A DNA stretch of 64,000 nt. Source: Cheilinus undulatus (Eukaryota > Chordata > Actinopteri > Labriformes > Labridae). Positions 12,801-23,699 of the stretch are shown here, one piece after another (the stretch's first letter is position 1; the number at the start of each line of letters is the position of its first letter). A model generated the notes under the pieces. The model was not told the DNA's origin. It saw nothing but the letters and a program-made list of their open reading frames with translations, and ran no database searches. The stretch spans positions 45,825,874 through 45,889,873 of the forward strand of contig NC_054868.1 of NCBI RefSeq assembly GCF_018320785.1. The letters are read 5' to 3'. The position numbers and the translations under genes are program-made.

Positions 12801-15800
12801 GTCTTTGTTACAAGCCAATAGTCCAGCTGTCACATTGACTTTCCCCAAGCCTAAATTGATGCTTCCTGATAAACAGTGGTACAGCTAGATGATAGGAGGA
12901 GATATCAAATGTTAGTTTGGTCAAGTAAAGGTTGGCAAAATCCTTGTTATTATTGATACTCTGATACCAGATCAGTTTGTTCAATGGGTCACAACTACTG
13001 CTAAATAATTAATTGATCTCTTTTCTGAATCAAAAAAGTTCGATGGCACGCACATCCCATAAAGTTGAGTACTGGGTGCTGAACCAAAAAATATATCAAG
13101 CAAAACAGGTGAATGAATCCGCACACCAGAAGCTGCTCCAAGAGCTTATTTAATGAAGATTATCACCACAGGGTGGTTGAAGGTGGAGGTCTTATGGGTG
13201 AAGTTGCACTGGGGGCAACTACCACATCTATAGTTACCAGAAGGGATGGACTGTAAAAAGTGAGGCTGTGTGATAGGTGGGAGGTGGGCATGTACTAAAG
13301 AGTTTCTGAGGTTAGGTGGTCTTCTGTAAACAATGTGCGGTGGTGTAGTGAAGCCTTTGAGTGATGGATCAGATGCTATGATATTCCAGTGTTTATTGAG
13401 AATGGACTGCAGGCTTTTACCAAGAGGAGAATATTGAACAATGCAATTGATTCTTTGTTCAGAAGATTTAGCTCTAGTTTTATTGAGACATTCAGCTTGT
13501 GTTACATTGTCAAAGCACCTACATGCTTGTTCAACCCATTCTTGTTTGTAATGTCTTTGTTCAAACCTTGTTACTAGATCTGAGGCTTGAGCCTGGTAGT
13601 CCTCATCTGTGCTGCAAATGCGACGGATGCGGCTGAACTGAGAGATGGGAAGACTTTTCTTGAGAGGGATGGGGTGAAATGATTGTCCATGCAGGATAGA
13701 ATTTCTGTCTGTACTTTTGCGGTACAGGTTGGTTTCTAGTAGACCACCTAACCTCAGAAACTCTTTAGTACGTGCCCACCTCCCACCTATCACACAGCCT
13801 CACTTTTTACAGTCCATCCCTTCTGGTAACTATAGATGTGGTAGTTGCCCCTAATGATTTTAATGATTTTGTTGATGTGCTCACCGGGTCCTATTAGTAT
13901 TGTTTGTGTGGATGTTATTCTCCCAGTCAATGGCTTAAATGTGTACATTGTCTGTTTTCCATTTGCTGTGGGATAGATATTTACATTTAGTCACTACCTG
14001 TAGTATGAATATCTTTATATGGTTATTGTGATATAAGATTATCACTTGTCTTTAATTGACAGGGGTAATTTACTACTTTTCTATATATTCTTTGCATGTC
14101 ACTATGATGAAGATGGCTCTCACCCATTTTGAGATATTTTTGACTCACTTCAAACTTTGATCATAAGACTGTGATCTAATAGTGTACACTTGTCTAAAAA
14201 ATATGTGACTTGCAAATGTCTACAGAATATAATATGTGACTTGCAGATGTCTAAAAAATATGTGACTTGCAGATATGTATATATTTCTTGGTATGTCTTA
14301 TCTTTTCACCAACATTATTTTGTCATGACTTGTCAGGTGATTCAGACTATACACATATATGGAGGTGCATCCCCTCTGTCTATTTGTCTGATGAAGGGCT
14401 TAGACCTGAAACGTCACATGTGGTGATAATCTTCATTAAATAAGCTCTTGGGGCAGCTTCTGGTGTGCGGACTCATTTACCTGTTTTGCTCTTTTCTGAA
14501 TCAGCCATTCAGAGTGAAATGCCAGTGCTGAATTACTGCAACACAACAGAAAAACATCTGCTGCTGGGCAGAAAATGGTGGTTATCAATATTAAACTGAT
14601 GCTTCTGTGCATCCCTAGAGACCATCCTAGTACAAAGAATGTACTGTATGTTAGTTGCAGTCTTTTCATATGTGTTATCATACTTACCAAGTAAATGTTC
14701 ATGCCAATCAGTCTGGACAAACAGGTACTTGTAGCTGTGACTCTCCTGAACTGCCCACCCAAATCAACCTGAAATTACAAACAATATTTTGTCAGGGAAT
14801 CTGTGTTCATCTGAGGTGAGAAAACAAAAGTGATGTGTCTGTGTGTGTTTCAACCTGGCTGATATAATGCGTGCCATAGGTCCCTATTATCTTTCTGTAT
14901 TGGGCCTTGGTTGAGGGGTTGTAGTGCATGGGCAGTCCTTCAATATCTTTACTGAACTCAGAGCTGAGGGGCGGACTGTTTGACACACGGAAACTAAACG
15001 CACAAAGTATTTTTAAGAAAGATTTTTATTGTGACAAAACAGGACGGAAGTAAAAAAACAGTAAAATGCAAATAAAAAGAGAAACAAAAAGATAATGCAG
15101 GGATGTAGTCATGCTATCCAGAGTCTTTCTACCTTACCTGTAATGGCGACAGGTGGCTGTGTGAGTGCTGAAGGTGTAGCGGTCGAGTTTGCTCTTTGCT
15201 TCAGCAAAGTTATACACAGAAGACTGTGCTCCCCCCACTATCAGGTCAATGGTCTCCTTCCACTTTAGTTGACCCTTATAAAGAATAAGAGTTAATTGAG
15301 TTTCAAACATATAAAGCATGGTGCAGAAGATTAAAAATTCAAAATATTAAGTAGGCAGGAAGTACTAGTTTTACTTGAAACAAGTTTAGATAATTTGTTT
15401 TGGGGCTTTATGCCTTTCTTTTGATTGGATAGCTGGAGAGAGACAGGATATATGGGGAGAAAGAGGGGGGACCTTTGTGATAAGGTCTGTATCCTCTGCA
15501 CATGAGCACATGCTCTACAAGCCGAGCTAAACCAACATCCATAAAGAAAGTTTAAATGATAGGATTCAAGCTATGCAGCAGATTTTACTTGGATTCATTC
15601 AACTAATCATTAAAATACCTCTTCTTAAAAAAAACAAAACAAAACAAAAAAAACATTAAAGAGTCCTCCCAGAAATGCTATGTTCTACTTTTAGATCTAA
15701 AGATACTCTCTGGCCAAGCATTGCCTCGAATCACAAAACTCAGATCAAGTCTTTAGACTAAAAATAATCGCCTTTATGTTTATATTTCATAACATTTTAG

Positions 15801-18800
15801 CTTGGCCACTAGCTAAAATTAAACAAAAATCTTCATTCCACTTGTGCAACCCCAATTCCAAGAAAAGTTTGGATGCTGTATAAAATGTAAATTTAAAGAC
15901 AATGCAATGATTTGCAAATCTCATAAACTCATATTTTGTTCACAATAGCACATAAACAACATATTGAAAATGAGACATTTTACCATTTCATGTAATATAT
16001 TAGCTAATTTTGAATTTTACTGTAGCAACCCATCTCAAAAAAGTAGGGCCAGGGCAACAAAAGGCTGAAATAGTACGTGGTACCAATGAAAACCAGCTAG
16101 AGGAGAATTTTGAAACTAGCTAGTTTGGGTGGCAACAGGTCATTAACATGACTGGGTATTTTTATTTTAGAGAGGCAGAGTCTCTAGGAAGTGAAAACAG
16201 GTAGAGGTTCACTAATCTGTGAAACTCTAAAAATTGTGGAACAATTTCAGAAGAATGTTTTTTGATGTAAAATAACAAAGACTGTGAATATCCTTAACCT
16301 TGCAGAGCAGATGGATATGCCCATTTCCTTGTTTTTCACCGGCGAAACCATCTTGTTAAGCTCCCATCTGAACCGTTTGGACCCGGTTAGAAAGTGACAG
16401 GACCAATCAGTGATGAGGGGCAGTACTTTAAGGCGTGGCAGAGTCGTGACGTAAACAAGCAGCAGCAAGAGGCCGGTGCAGTTATGGAGGAAGACATTAG
16501 CGTGGATGTTGCTAAAGTGTACGTTTTATTAGAACTTGGCGATATTTCTTTGTTAAAAGAAGAACAAAGAACAGCAGTTGTTTTCTTTTCAAAAATGACA
16601 AAAGTCGAGTACTTACATGTCTACAGTCGCCATGTTTCGCGTTGTTCCTCGGTAGCTGTGCACGTGCAGCTCAATAGCGGCTACATCAGGTGTTTTGTTG
16701 CTCTGATTGGCCCGTAGAGATGTGACATACAGAACGTTCATCCAGTCACACTCTGAGTTTTTTTCAAAGCCTCTGCCTTTTCTCAAACGTTTCCTATCGA
16801 AGCTTTCCCAGATGGATGTGTGAAACACATCCATCTGGCATGTCAGGTTAGATAATCCTACCATTTACGGTACATATGTGACCTAAAGATTCAGAGAATC
16901 TGGAGAAATCTCTGTGTGTAGGGGGCAAAGTTGAGGGTCAGAATTGTGTGCTTGTGATTTTGGGGCCCTTATGCGGCACTGAGTTAAAAATAGGCACGAG
17001 TTTGTACGGGAAATAACTGCATGGACTAAGGAACACTTCCAGAAATCATTGTCTGTCAACATTGTTCACTGTGCCATCCACAAATATAAGATAAAGCTGG
17101 ATCATGCAAAGAAGAAGCCATGTGTGAACACAATCCAGAAACACTGCTGTCTTCTCTGGGCCAAAGCTCATTTAAAATAGACTGAGGCAAAATGGAAAAT
17201 TGTTCTGTGGTCAGATGAATCAAAATTTGAAATTCTTTTTGGAAACTATGGATACTGTTTCCAGTGGAGCAAAGAGGAAAGAGACTGACCAGCTTGTTAC
17301 CAGAGCACAGTTCAAAAGCCTACATCTAGGATGGTATAGGGTTGCATTAGTGCCACATCTGGAAAAGCACTGTCAATGCTGAAAAGTATGTAGAGGTTTT
17401 GGAGCAACATATGCTCACATCCAGACAACATCTCTTTAAGGGCTTTGCATATTTCAGCAAGACAATTCTAAACCACATACTGCCTTCATCACAACAGCAT
17501 GACTTCACAGTAGAAGAGTGCGGATGCTGTCCAGACCTTTCACCAACAGAAAACATTTGGCGCATCATAAAATGGAAAGTCTGGCAAAGACAACCCAAGA
17601 CTGTTAAGCAGCTAGAATCTTGCATATGATAAGTATGGGATAACATTCCTCTCTCAAAACTCTAGCAACTGAGGCCTGTACATCAAAGCTGGATTAACAC
17701 ACCCAGGATATCTCTCCGCTAGCTGGATTGACTTATGAAGACATTTGCAATCCAGATCAGCTGTACGACGAAGCTGGTTATCAACTCGGTAGTTGCATCC
17801 AGGGTTTTCCAATCTGGATCAGTGCGCGCTCACATAAAAGGGGTGGTGTTTGCAGCGTCTGACCAATTGCAAACATGGAGAAACCCTGTAGAGCAGTGTA
17901 TTTCTCAGTGGAGGAACAGACAATCATTCTTAAAAAAATATGAGGAATTTAAAGCAATCATCCACGCCAGAGGCAACACTGTCACCACAGCAAAAGCCAG
18001 GAAGGAATGCTGGCAGAAAATTGCTGATGCTGTTAATGCATAAGTTTGTCAGATTATACAATATTAATTCATCGGACAATGTAAACGGACAGCACTCTGA
18101 TCACTCAGTTTCACTTTATTACAGCACAGATGTTTGGGGCAGAGCTTCCTCGCAAATTTTGTGTTGTAATATTAATTCCTCACCGTGACTGCATGAGTAG
18201 TTGTGTGTTCCATTAATCCATGTTTCTGCAGTTATGCCATGTGTGACCATTATTATAAACCCCATGATTTCAGATGCAACCCTAGTGGAGCAAAAAGGAC
18301 TTGGGAACAAGTGAAGATCAAATATAAAAACATACTCAAAGCGGTGAGTGACAAGGCTTTATTTCTCCACACTGTCTCTGTTGTATGAATGAAATTACCC
18401 GAATTTATTCAATATTGTTTGCAGCCCATAGGAAAAAATGCAATTTAAAGAAAACAGGGGAGGGCCTCCTTCTCAGGAAATAGGCTGTCATCGGGTAAAT
18501 TGAAAGGATTGCATCTATCCCTAAATATTCTTTCTCTCCTAAGCGCTCTTCTCATGCTCTGTGCACCAACATCTACAGGATCTTCTAAGAATGGGCAGGC
18601 CATTATCCAAGAGAACTGATTAGTCTGGAGGCGGTGCTTTTATACTCGCTGATCTCGTATCCAGAACATAACCTGCTCGGGAGCGGGTTAGCCGTTCAGC
18701 ATAAGTTACCGCGGTGATTTATCCCGGTAAGAAGTGAACCAGTGTCATCGTACAGAAAATCCAGGGTTAATCCTGAAGTTATCTCGATAAGAGAAGATCC

Positions 18801-21800
18801 AGCTTCGTCGTACAGGCTTCTGGTATCCTCACCTCGCAGATGTTTACAGACTGTTATGAGAAGAGGGGATCCTACACAATGGCAAACATGGCCCTGTCCC
18901 TACTTTTTTTTTTTTTTTAGATTTTTTGCTGCCATCAAATTCAAAATGAGCTAATATGTTTCATTAGATGGTAAAATGTCTCAGTTTTAACAGCTGACAT
19001 GCTGTTTATGCTCTATTGTGAATAAAATATGGGTTCATGAGATTTGTAAATCATTGCATTTTGTTTTACATTTTACACAGCACCCCATCTTTTTTGGAAT
19101 TGATTTTTTTTAACAAAACAATAAAATAAGGGTCTTATCAGTTGTGATTTCTGTTTCCAACTCTTCTAACATGGTATACAAAAAACTGTTCACATTTCTT
19201 TCAAAATGTTGTAAAGGATTCTTACGAGCCAGATAAAGTTGCTGGAGAAGGTGAAATGGGCAGCCAGTAATCTGTGGACACAAGGCAAATGAAACAAGCA
19301 AGATGCTTTAATTACTAATTGCATCTAAACATTTACATTTATTGTTCCAGAAAAGAAAGTGGTATATACACTATACACATATATACACTTCCTCTAAATC
19401 TTAACCTTGGTGACACCAATTTTTCTGATGTCACCCCGTCCTCTGTGCCTCTTCCACGTGGAGTCCCCCAGGGCTCAGTACTTAGATACTACTGTTCTCT
19501 ATGCACATAGTCCCCCAAGGATCCATTACATGCAGCTTTATCCTAAAAGTCAGGGTCAGATTTTGTTTTTATATGTGATTTATTAATAAATCTGGATTAG
19601 TTTGGATTTAACCCTTTCATGCATAGAGGGCACAGCAGTGGACAGCTATTTAAAAGCCATTTGCTTGCATATGCATGGATTTTAATGGCAAAGTAGACCC
19701 TAGTACATCATCCTATCCTCTATCCTATCCTCCCATCCTATACACTGACATGTAGTGGCAAGCCATTGTATGTGCATTTATTTCCTCTTCAGACCAAGCC
19801 ATTTCATAATATTGCAAAGCAGATGGATACGTGTTTCTCACTGGCAAATCCTGCTTGCAAAGCTCCCGTCTGAACAGTTTGGGCCAGGTTAGACAGTGAC
19901 AGGACCAATCAGCGATGAGGGGCAGTACTTTTGGGTGCGGCAGAGGCGTAAGGCTTAAGGAAGCAGCAACAAGGGACTGGTGCAATTATGTTGGAAGACA
20001 TTAGCGTGGATCCTGCTAAAGCGTCAGTTTTATCAGAACTTGACATTTAAATCATTAAAAGAAGAATAAAGAACAGCAGTGAGTTATTTTCTTTTCAAAA
20101 AGACAAAAGTCGTGTACTGACATATCTACAGTCGCCATGGTTCGCGTCATGCAGTTCCCTATGGAGTTTAGTCCTCGGTAGGGGCGCAGCTCAATAGTGG
20201 CTATGTCACGTGTTTTGTTTCTCTGATCGGCCCATAAAGATGTGACAGACAGAATGTTCATCCAGTCACCCTACGAGTTTTTTTCAAAGGCTCTGCCCTT
20301 TCCCAAACGCTGTATATGAGTGGTTTACCAGATGAATGTGTGAAACAAATCCATCTAGCATGCCAGGTTAAGCCAGTCAGGTATGCCACTTCCTTCTACT
20401 CTGGAATACCTTTGCAGGTAAAAAAAATGTAGCATTAAGTAACATCTAAGGAGTCATGCCATTGTTACATTTTCCAATAATTGGGTTAGGGTGTTTCATC
20501 CATCCACTACACTTGACATCATGCATCAGTAGCTATCAACAGTACTATTACTGTGGCTTTAATCCTGCAATGTACTCAATCTGTAGTGGTTTTTTGGCTG
20601 TAAATAAATGTATTTAGGCTATCAGAATGCAGTTAGCTGTTTTTGGTGTATTGCCATATTTTGCGGTGCTCAATAGCAGATCGTGACAAGAAGGCCTTCA
20701 AAATACGATAGAAAACACCATCTGAGTGAAGTGAGGATGATGTTACAGGCAGTTATGATGAGTGGCTGCCAGCAAAAGAAGGATTAGCTTATGCTAGTGG
20801 TTGTGACAGTGGAGCTGAGGGAGCCAGGAATGCTGAAGAGGCACCTTTAAGATCCAATTTGGCCCCAAGGATCACTGGCCCCAGCTTATCAAAGCCAAAA
20901 ATGCAAACAGGTGCCATAATACTACATGCTCCCATTAAAGTATATCTACATGAAGTGTCTCATGGCTTTGTGCTCTGGGTGCTTTTCCAGATTTTGTATG
21001 AGGCAGTTTTTTTTTTTTGAAGCCTCTCTGTAGAATTATTGTAGTATCAATACAGTGTCTCTTCAGCTGAAAACTAAAATGCTTGTTGTCAACTCAAGTG
21101 GACATGTAAAAATCTCCTTGAAAAGTTTGGTTTGAAAAAAAAAAAACAGTAAAAAAAAAAAAAAATCATGTTTTCATGCCAATTAATAACTATGGGAAAA
21201 ATTCTGACTGAAGATTTCAAAATGTGTGCATTGTTAAGAATAAAGTCTAGTCTAGAATAAAGAGGGTTACTTTAAATGTAACTATGAAATGTAACATAAA
21301 TGTTGTAAATGTAATGGTGCAACTGCTTCAATAGATGTACTTTGCTATTTTTCACTGCTTGAACTAAATGACTTTTAGGGGCACTGATGATATACTTTGA
21401 TTCTCAAACTACACTGTCTTAGGTTTGGCTTGAATGAAAATGGTTGGATGTTAGAAAGTACTGCCTGATGAATAAATAATACAATAAATGATACATTATT
21501 AATTAAACATTATCAAAGATTACCTGGCAGTGGTGGATACACGGCTTCTGAGATGATCATCACAGTGGCTGAATGCACGCCAGTCCACTGCAGAGACTGG
21601 CAGCTGAAAAATAAAAAGAACAACACAGTTAACATGTTAGCATGTATATGATGGTGCAATATGTGTTATAACCATTTTATTTGTATAAAAAAGTGTGGGA
21701 GTTGTAAGTACTTCATCAAAGCCTAATCTCAACATAGTTCATACTTAAATAAAGCCAGTAGAAGAAACTTTTTGACAGTTATTGTGGAAAATATACTGTC

Positions 21801-22668
21801 ATGTACAGTGGCCCTGAATGTCAACTGCAAAAACCTCTAACAGATTAAAAAACATAAAGCCTAATTGCAAATATTTAATGAAATGAAAAAAAGGGAAAAC
21901 CTAAAAATTGTCTTTTCACACACAAAAAAAAAATGTAATGAAGCATAAATAATTTTGTTGAATAGAAACTATTTCACAAATGGCTAAAATATTTCATGGA
22001 AGATACACAAAAGTTTTTTTGTGAAATATTTTGTTTCACTGATTATTTTTGCATTTATTGAAATGAGGCTAATGTTGCCTCTTTAACAGCTTTTCTCCCT
22101 CATTTTGTCAGAGTTTATAAATAACCTTGTAGGGTAGTGGTTAGATTTGAAGGACTTCGTAGTTAATGTAAACAACAGAAGCTGGATCTGTTTTCATAAA
22201 CTACCTATAAAAAAGGATCCCAGAGCACCTCTGTATGCAGTTGGAGCTTTTGGATATCAAACGGTTTTTAGTATGCATCCACTACTAGCATAAAGGATTA
22301 CTGCTTGGTATACACATACCCTCATATAAGGTCAGACAGTATTGATTCAAGGTATAAATGGGGTCTCAGAGTCTTTGTGTTTTTCTGGTTTAACTTACCT
22401 TCTGCAAAGTGTTGCCCTGCAGTGGGTTAGGGCAGAGTCTACAGTTGCCTTCTGGGGTCAGGTAAGTGTTCACATCAATAACGTAGGCTCTTTTACGTTG
22501 CAGGGTGAGCAGATTGAAGCCCTCTCCTACCAGGTTGTGTCCCGGTACGAATGGAGCAGACTTGCACTGGTTGTGGGTTCCAATCTGACAGGAGAGAACA
22601 GGGGAGTGGAAGGACAGGAAGAGAAGGAGGCTTGGGTAGAAAAGGAGCAAGGCTGAAAAGGAGATCAT
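9828..22668 (-). CDS. prf1-like: Perforin-1-like gene, copy B (complete, 516 aa)
   Basis: Complete MACPF/C2 pore-forming protein. Coding exons: 22668-22399, 21603-21524, 19271-19226, 15274-15138, 14993-14855, 14768-14688, 12884-12394, 12288-12195 and 10040-9828, stop at 9828. Lengths 270, 80, 46, 137, 139, 81, 491, 94 and 213 sum to 517 codons with consistent phases. Features in order: signal peptide; [20 protein letters not shown] signature [25 protein letters not shown]; a cysteine-rich EGF-like linker; then a C2 domain. Its calcium loop [12 protein letters not shown] keeps the aspartates expected for membrane binding. Exon 7 uses a CTAG acceptor at 12885; this start, not an AG 18 nt further in, keeps the frame. 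Introns hold a LINE, Tc1-like copies, a Penelope-like element and a 3.3 kb nested transposon. It is the best candidate in the cluster for an active perforin. Confidence 0.93.
10179..10198. repeat. Poly(A) run
   Basis: About 19 consecutive A residues at the left border of the Tc1-like fragment, perhaps the tail of a lost retroposon. Confidence 0.5.
10205..10790 (+). mobile_element. Tc1-like transposase DDE region, inactivated
   Basis: Encodes [28 protein letters not shown] and [20 protein letters not shown], which are the second and third acidic-residue regions of Tc1 transposase. A TAA interrupts the WPS-SPDLNP box at about 10607. It lies in the last intron of perforin B, on the opposite strand to that gene. 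Confidence 0.85.
10800..10925 (+). mobile_element. LINE reverse-transcriptase fragment
   Basis: Encodes [20 protein letters not shown] followed by IDRRVGAA, the conserved segment just past the polymerase core in several fish LINE families. It abuts the Tc1-like copy directly, so one probably landed in the other. Confidence 0.7.
11230..11862 (+). mobile_element. L2/Rex-like LINE, 3' end of ORF2 with UTR and tail
   Basis: The reading frame shows [57 protein letters not shown] and a C-terminus [15 protein letters not shown]. An internal deletion follows RPLRS. The 3' UTR ends in a CTTGC pentamer tail near 11845-11860. Strongly 5'-truncated, as usual for LINEs. Confidence 0.85.
14192..14276 (+). 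repeat. Short tandem repeat, about 3 units
   Basis: Three copies of a unit containing ATATGTGACTTGCARATGTC, separated by A-rich spacers. It sits inside the Penelope-like element, just upstream of the ribozyme-like motif. Confidence 0.7.
14381..14424 (+). ncRNA. Candidate hammerhead ribozyme motif in the Penelope-like element
   Basis: Plus-strand core CTGATGA at 14388-14394, short stem AGG/CCT (395-397 with 405-407), GAAA at 14408-14411, then C and GTC ending at 14415. The bases before the core (TGT) pair with ACA after GTC, as expected for stem I. Stem III would be minimal, a form reported for Penelope-associated hammerheads. No fold was computed. Confidence 0.5.
15398..15545 (+). repeat. 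SINE-like repeat (GCTTTATGCCTTT family)
   Basis: Shares the order TTTTGGGGCTTTATGCCTTT, GAGAGAGACAGG and a tRNA-like GAGCACATGCTCTACAAGCC with the repeats at 30866 and 51487. Quite diverged. Confidence 0.45.
16294..16850. mobile_element. Non-autonomous hAT-like element, copy 1 (557 bp)
   Basis: Ends are TTAACCTTGC...AGCAGATGGAT and an inverted ATCCATCTGGCATGTCAGGTTA. It is flanked by GAATATCC (16286-16293) and GATAATCC (16851-16858), a near-identical 8-bp pair. A 14-bp hairpin with a 3-nt loop sits at 16808-16838. No transposase. Homologous copies lie at 19810 and 27360. Confidence 0.65.
17671..18817 (+). mobile_element. PIF/Harbinger element with Myb/SANT-like ORF remnant
   Basis: Inverted ends GAGGCCTGTACATCAAAGCT and, inverted, AAGCCTGTACGACGAAGCTG. 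A broken reading frame encodes [20 protein letters not shown] and [16 protein letters not shown] at 17908-18042 (joined after a frameshift near 17918). A second part at 18272-18345 encodes [20 protein letters not shown]. Together these are the Myb/SANT-like DNA-binding partner of Harbinger transposases. The DDE nuclease gene is absent, so it is non-autonomous. Confidence 0.75.
19810..20365. mobile_element. Non-autonomous hAT-like element, copy 2
   Basis: Aligns along its length with 16294-16850: GCAGATGGAT near the left end, GTGACAGGACCAATCAG, GAAGACATTAGCGTGGAT, and CAAATCCATCTAGCATGCCA near the right end. Lies in perforin B intron 2. Confidence 0.7.
20370..21520. other. Intronic stretch without recognised features
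   Basis: Remainder of perforin B intron 2. AT-rich, with two A-runs near 21140-21165; no gene or repeat family is recognised. Confidence 0.5.
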
Positions 22669-23551
22669 GACTGGAGCTGAAGACAGAGACATATACAGAG
22701 ACAAAGAGGAGAAAAGAGATGAAAAGGTGAGAAGAACTTTGGCTGTTTTTTTTAAACTGTTTAACTGATAAAAACTGAAAAAAAAGACTTTGTAATAAGG
22801 ACATACAGTACTGTTTTATACACTTTGAAGCAGAGAAGGGAAACTTACCACAAGAGCCACATTCATCGAAGTCTCACCATCAGAGGGCCAAACCGTTAAA
22901 CACTCTTAATGAGTCAGTTATAGTTATTTTCAATTGTATGAAAATAAATGTGAAGCTTTCTTCAGAATTTATCTATCATCATACTTTGAAACTCAAATGC
23001 ATAAAGGGTTTTTAGATTTAATGAGTTTAAATCAGAATCATAGCCATAAGCTACTTGCAAATGCAAATTATGCAATGCATATAAAAGCAAGGCAGTGATG
23101 GGATGAGGTCTCTGTTAGAGCAAAAGGCCCCTAATTTGTTGGTACAACATATTTCCATTTTTAGATTTTTAAAAATCGACTTTCAAGTTATACTTTAGTA
23201 AGAAAAATATATACAAATAATCAAACATTACTACAAGTTAAATGGTTACAGCCCATTTTAAGCCGCGTAAACTCACTACACTGATTTAGACTTATGCAGT
23301 ATACATGTCACAATATATCACATGATGCTAAGACATCAAAATGCCATTTCTCCCCTGTCTTTTTAGTCCTAGTTTCTTTATTTTTCAAACTTAAAGTACT
23401 TGAAATTTAATTGTTGACCAAATTAAGTGTTGCCTCTGGTTTGCTAGTTGCTATCAGTTGGCCTCAAGAGGGTTATCTAAACCTTTCAAAACAAACCACC
23501 TATTTGTAATTTTTGCATTAAAAGTGAACGTTCCTTGTGATGAAGCTCTAC

Positions 23552-23648
23552 CTGATTTTCAGACCTCAGCTGGGTTTCTTCTGCGCTGGGAATCTTCTAG
23601 ATGAGATGGAGATGAGCAGATGTGTCAGCCAAGCATGTGGAGATACTT
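23552..23648 (-). other. 5' UTR exon of perforin copy B (predicted)
   Basis: The minus strand shows a good donor (CAG then GTAGAG, GT at 23551-23550) about 25-100 nt downstream of a TATA-like motif. By analogy with copies A and C, a non-coding first exon is expected here, splicing to the acceptor upstream of the ATG at 22668. The transcription start is only estimated from the TATA position. Confidence 0.4.
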
Positions 23649-23668
23649 CCAAGTCTGCAGGTAGCAGT

Positions 23669-23678
23669 GCTTTTATAG
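23669..23678 (-). promoter_or_regulatory. TATA-box candidate for perforin copy B
   Basis: On the minus strand the motif CTATAAAAGC lies about 25-30 nt upstream of the inferred start of the non-coding first exon. It matches the TATA consensus well. No comparable motif is obvious for copy A. Confidence 0.45.
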
Positions 23679-23699
23679 GTGAAGTAAATCAAAGAAAAA

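Larger units (their letters stand above)
13099..14492. mobile_element. Penelope-like retroelement, head-to-head inverted pair
   Basis: The minus strand from about 13740 to 13165 encodes the end of a Penelope-like reverse transcriptase and its linker ([40 protein letters not shown], then CGSCPQCNF). The plus strand from 13741 repeats about 110 bp of the linker in the opposite orientation and runs on to its own 3' part. The outer 60-70 bp at 13099-13165 and 14421-14492 are inverted copies (AAGCTGCTCCAAGAGCTTAT versus ATAAGCTCTTGGGGCAGCTT). No full reverse transcriptase or GIY-YIG nuclease is present, so it is inactive. It lies in perforin B intron 6. Confidence 0.75.
15846..19107 (+). mobile_element. 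Tc1/mariner transposon with two nested insertions
   Basis: Inverted ends: AACCCCAATTCC plus TGCAATGATTTGCAAATCTC at left, and GAGATTTGTAAATCATTGCA plus GGAATTG at right. The interior follows one transposase-derived consensus (GATTCAGAGAATCTGGAGAA at 16891, TTCTGTGGTCAGATGAATC at 17202, TTTTGGAGCAACATATGCT at 17396). All frames are broken. It is interrupted at 16294-16850 and 17671-18817 by later insertions. The whole block lies in perforin B intron 3. Confidence 0.8.

Noticed and set aside
12394-12884. Frameshift in perforin B exon 7
   Set aside because: An EAS-like triplet in another frame suggested an indel after an AG at 12866. Using the upstream CTAG acceptor (exon start 12884) joins exon 6 in phase 0 and leaves everything open.
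12280-12888. Plus-strand open frames opposite perforin B exons
   Set aside because: They are antisense shadows of exons 7 and 8; similar shadows lie opposite the C exons at 27937-28334.
13146-13793. A 215-codon minus-strand open frame as a host gene
   Set aside because: Its body is the end of a Penelope-like reverse transcriptase. Its first residues are antisense of an inverted copy, and it stops in the element's terminal module.
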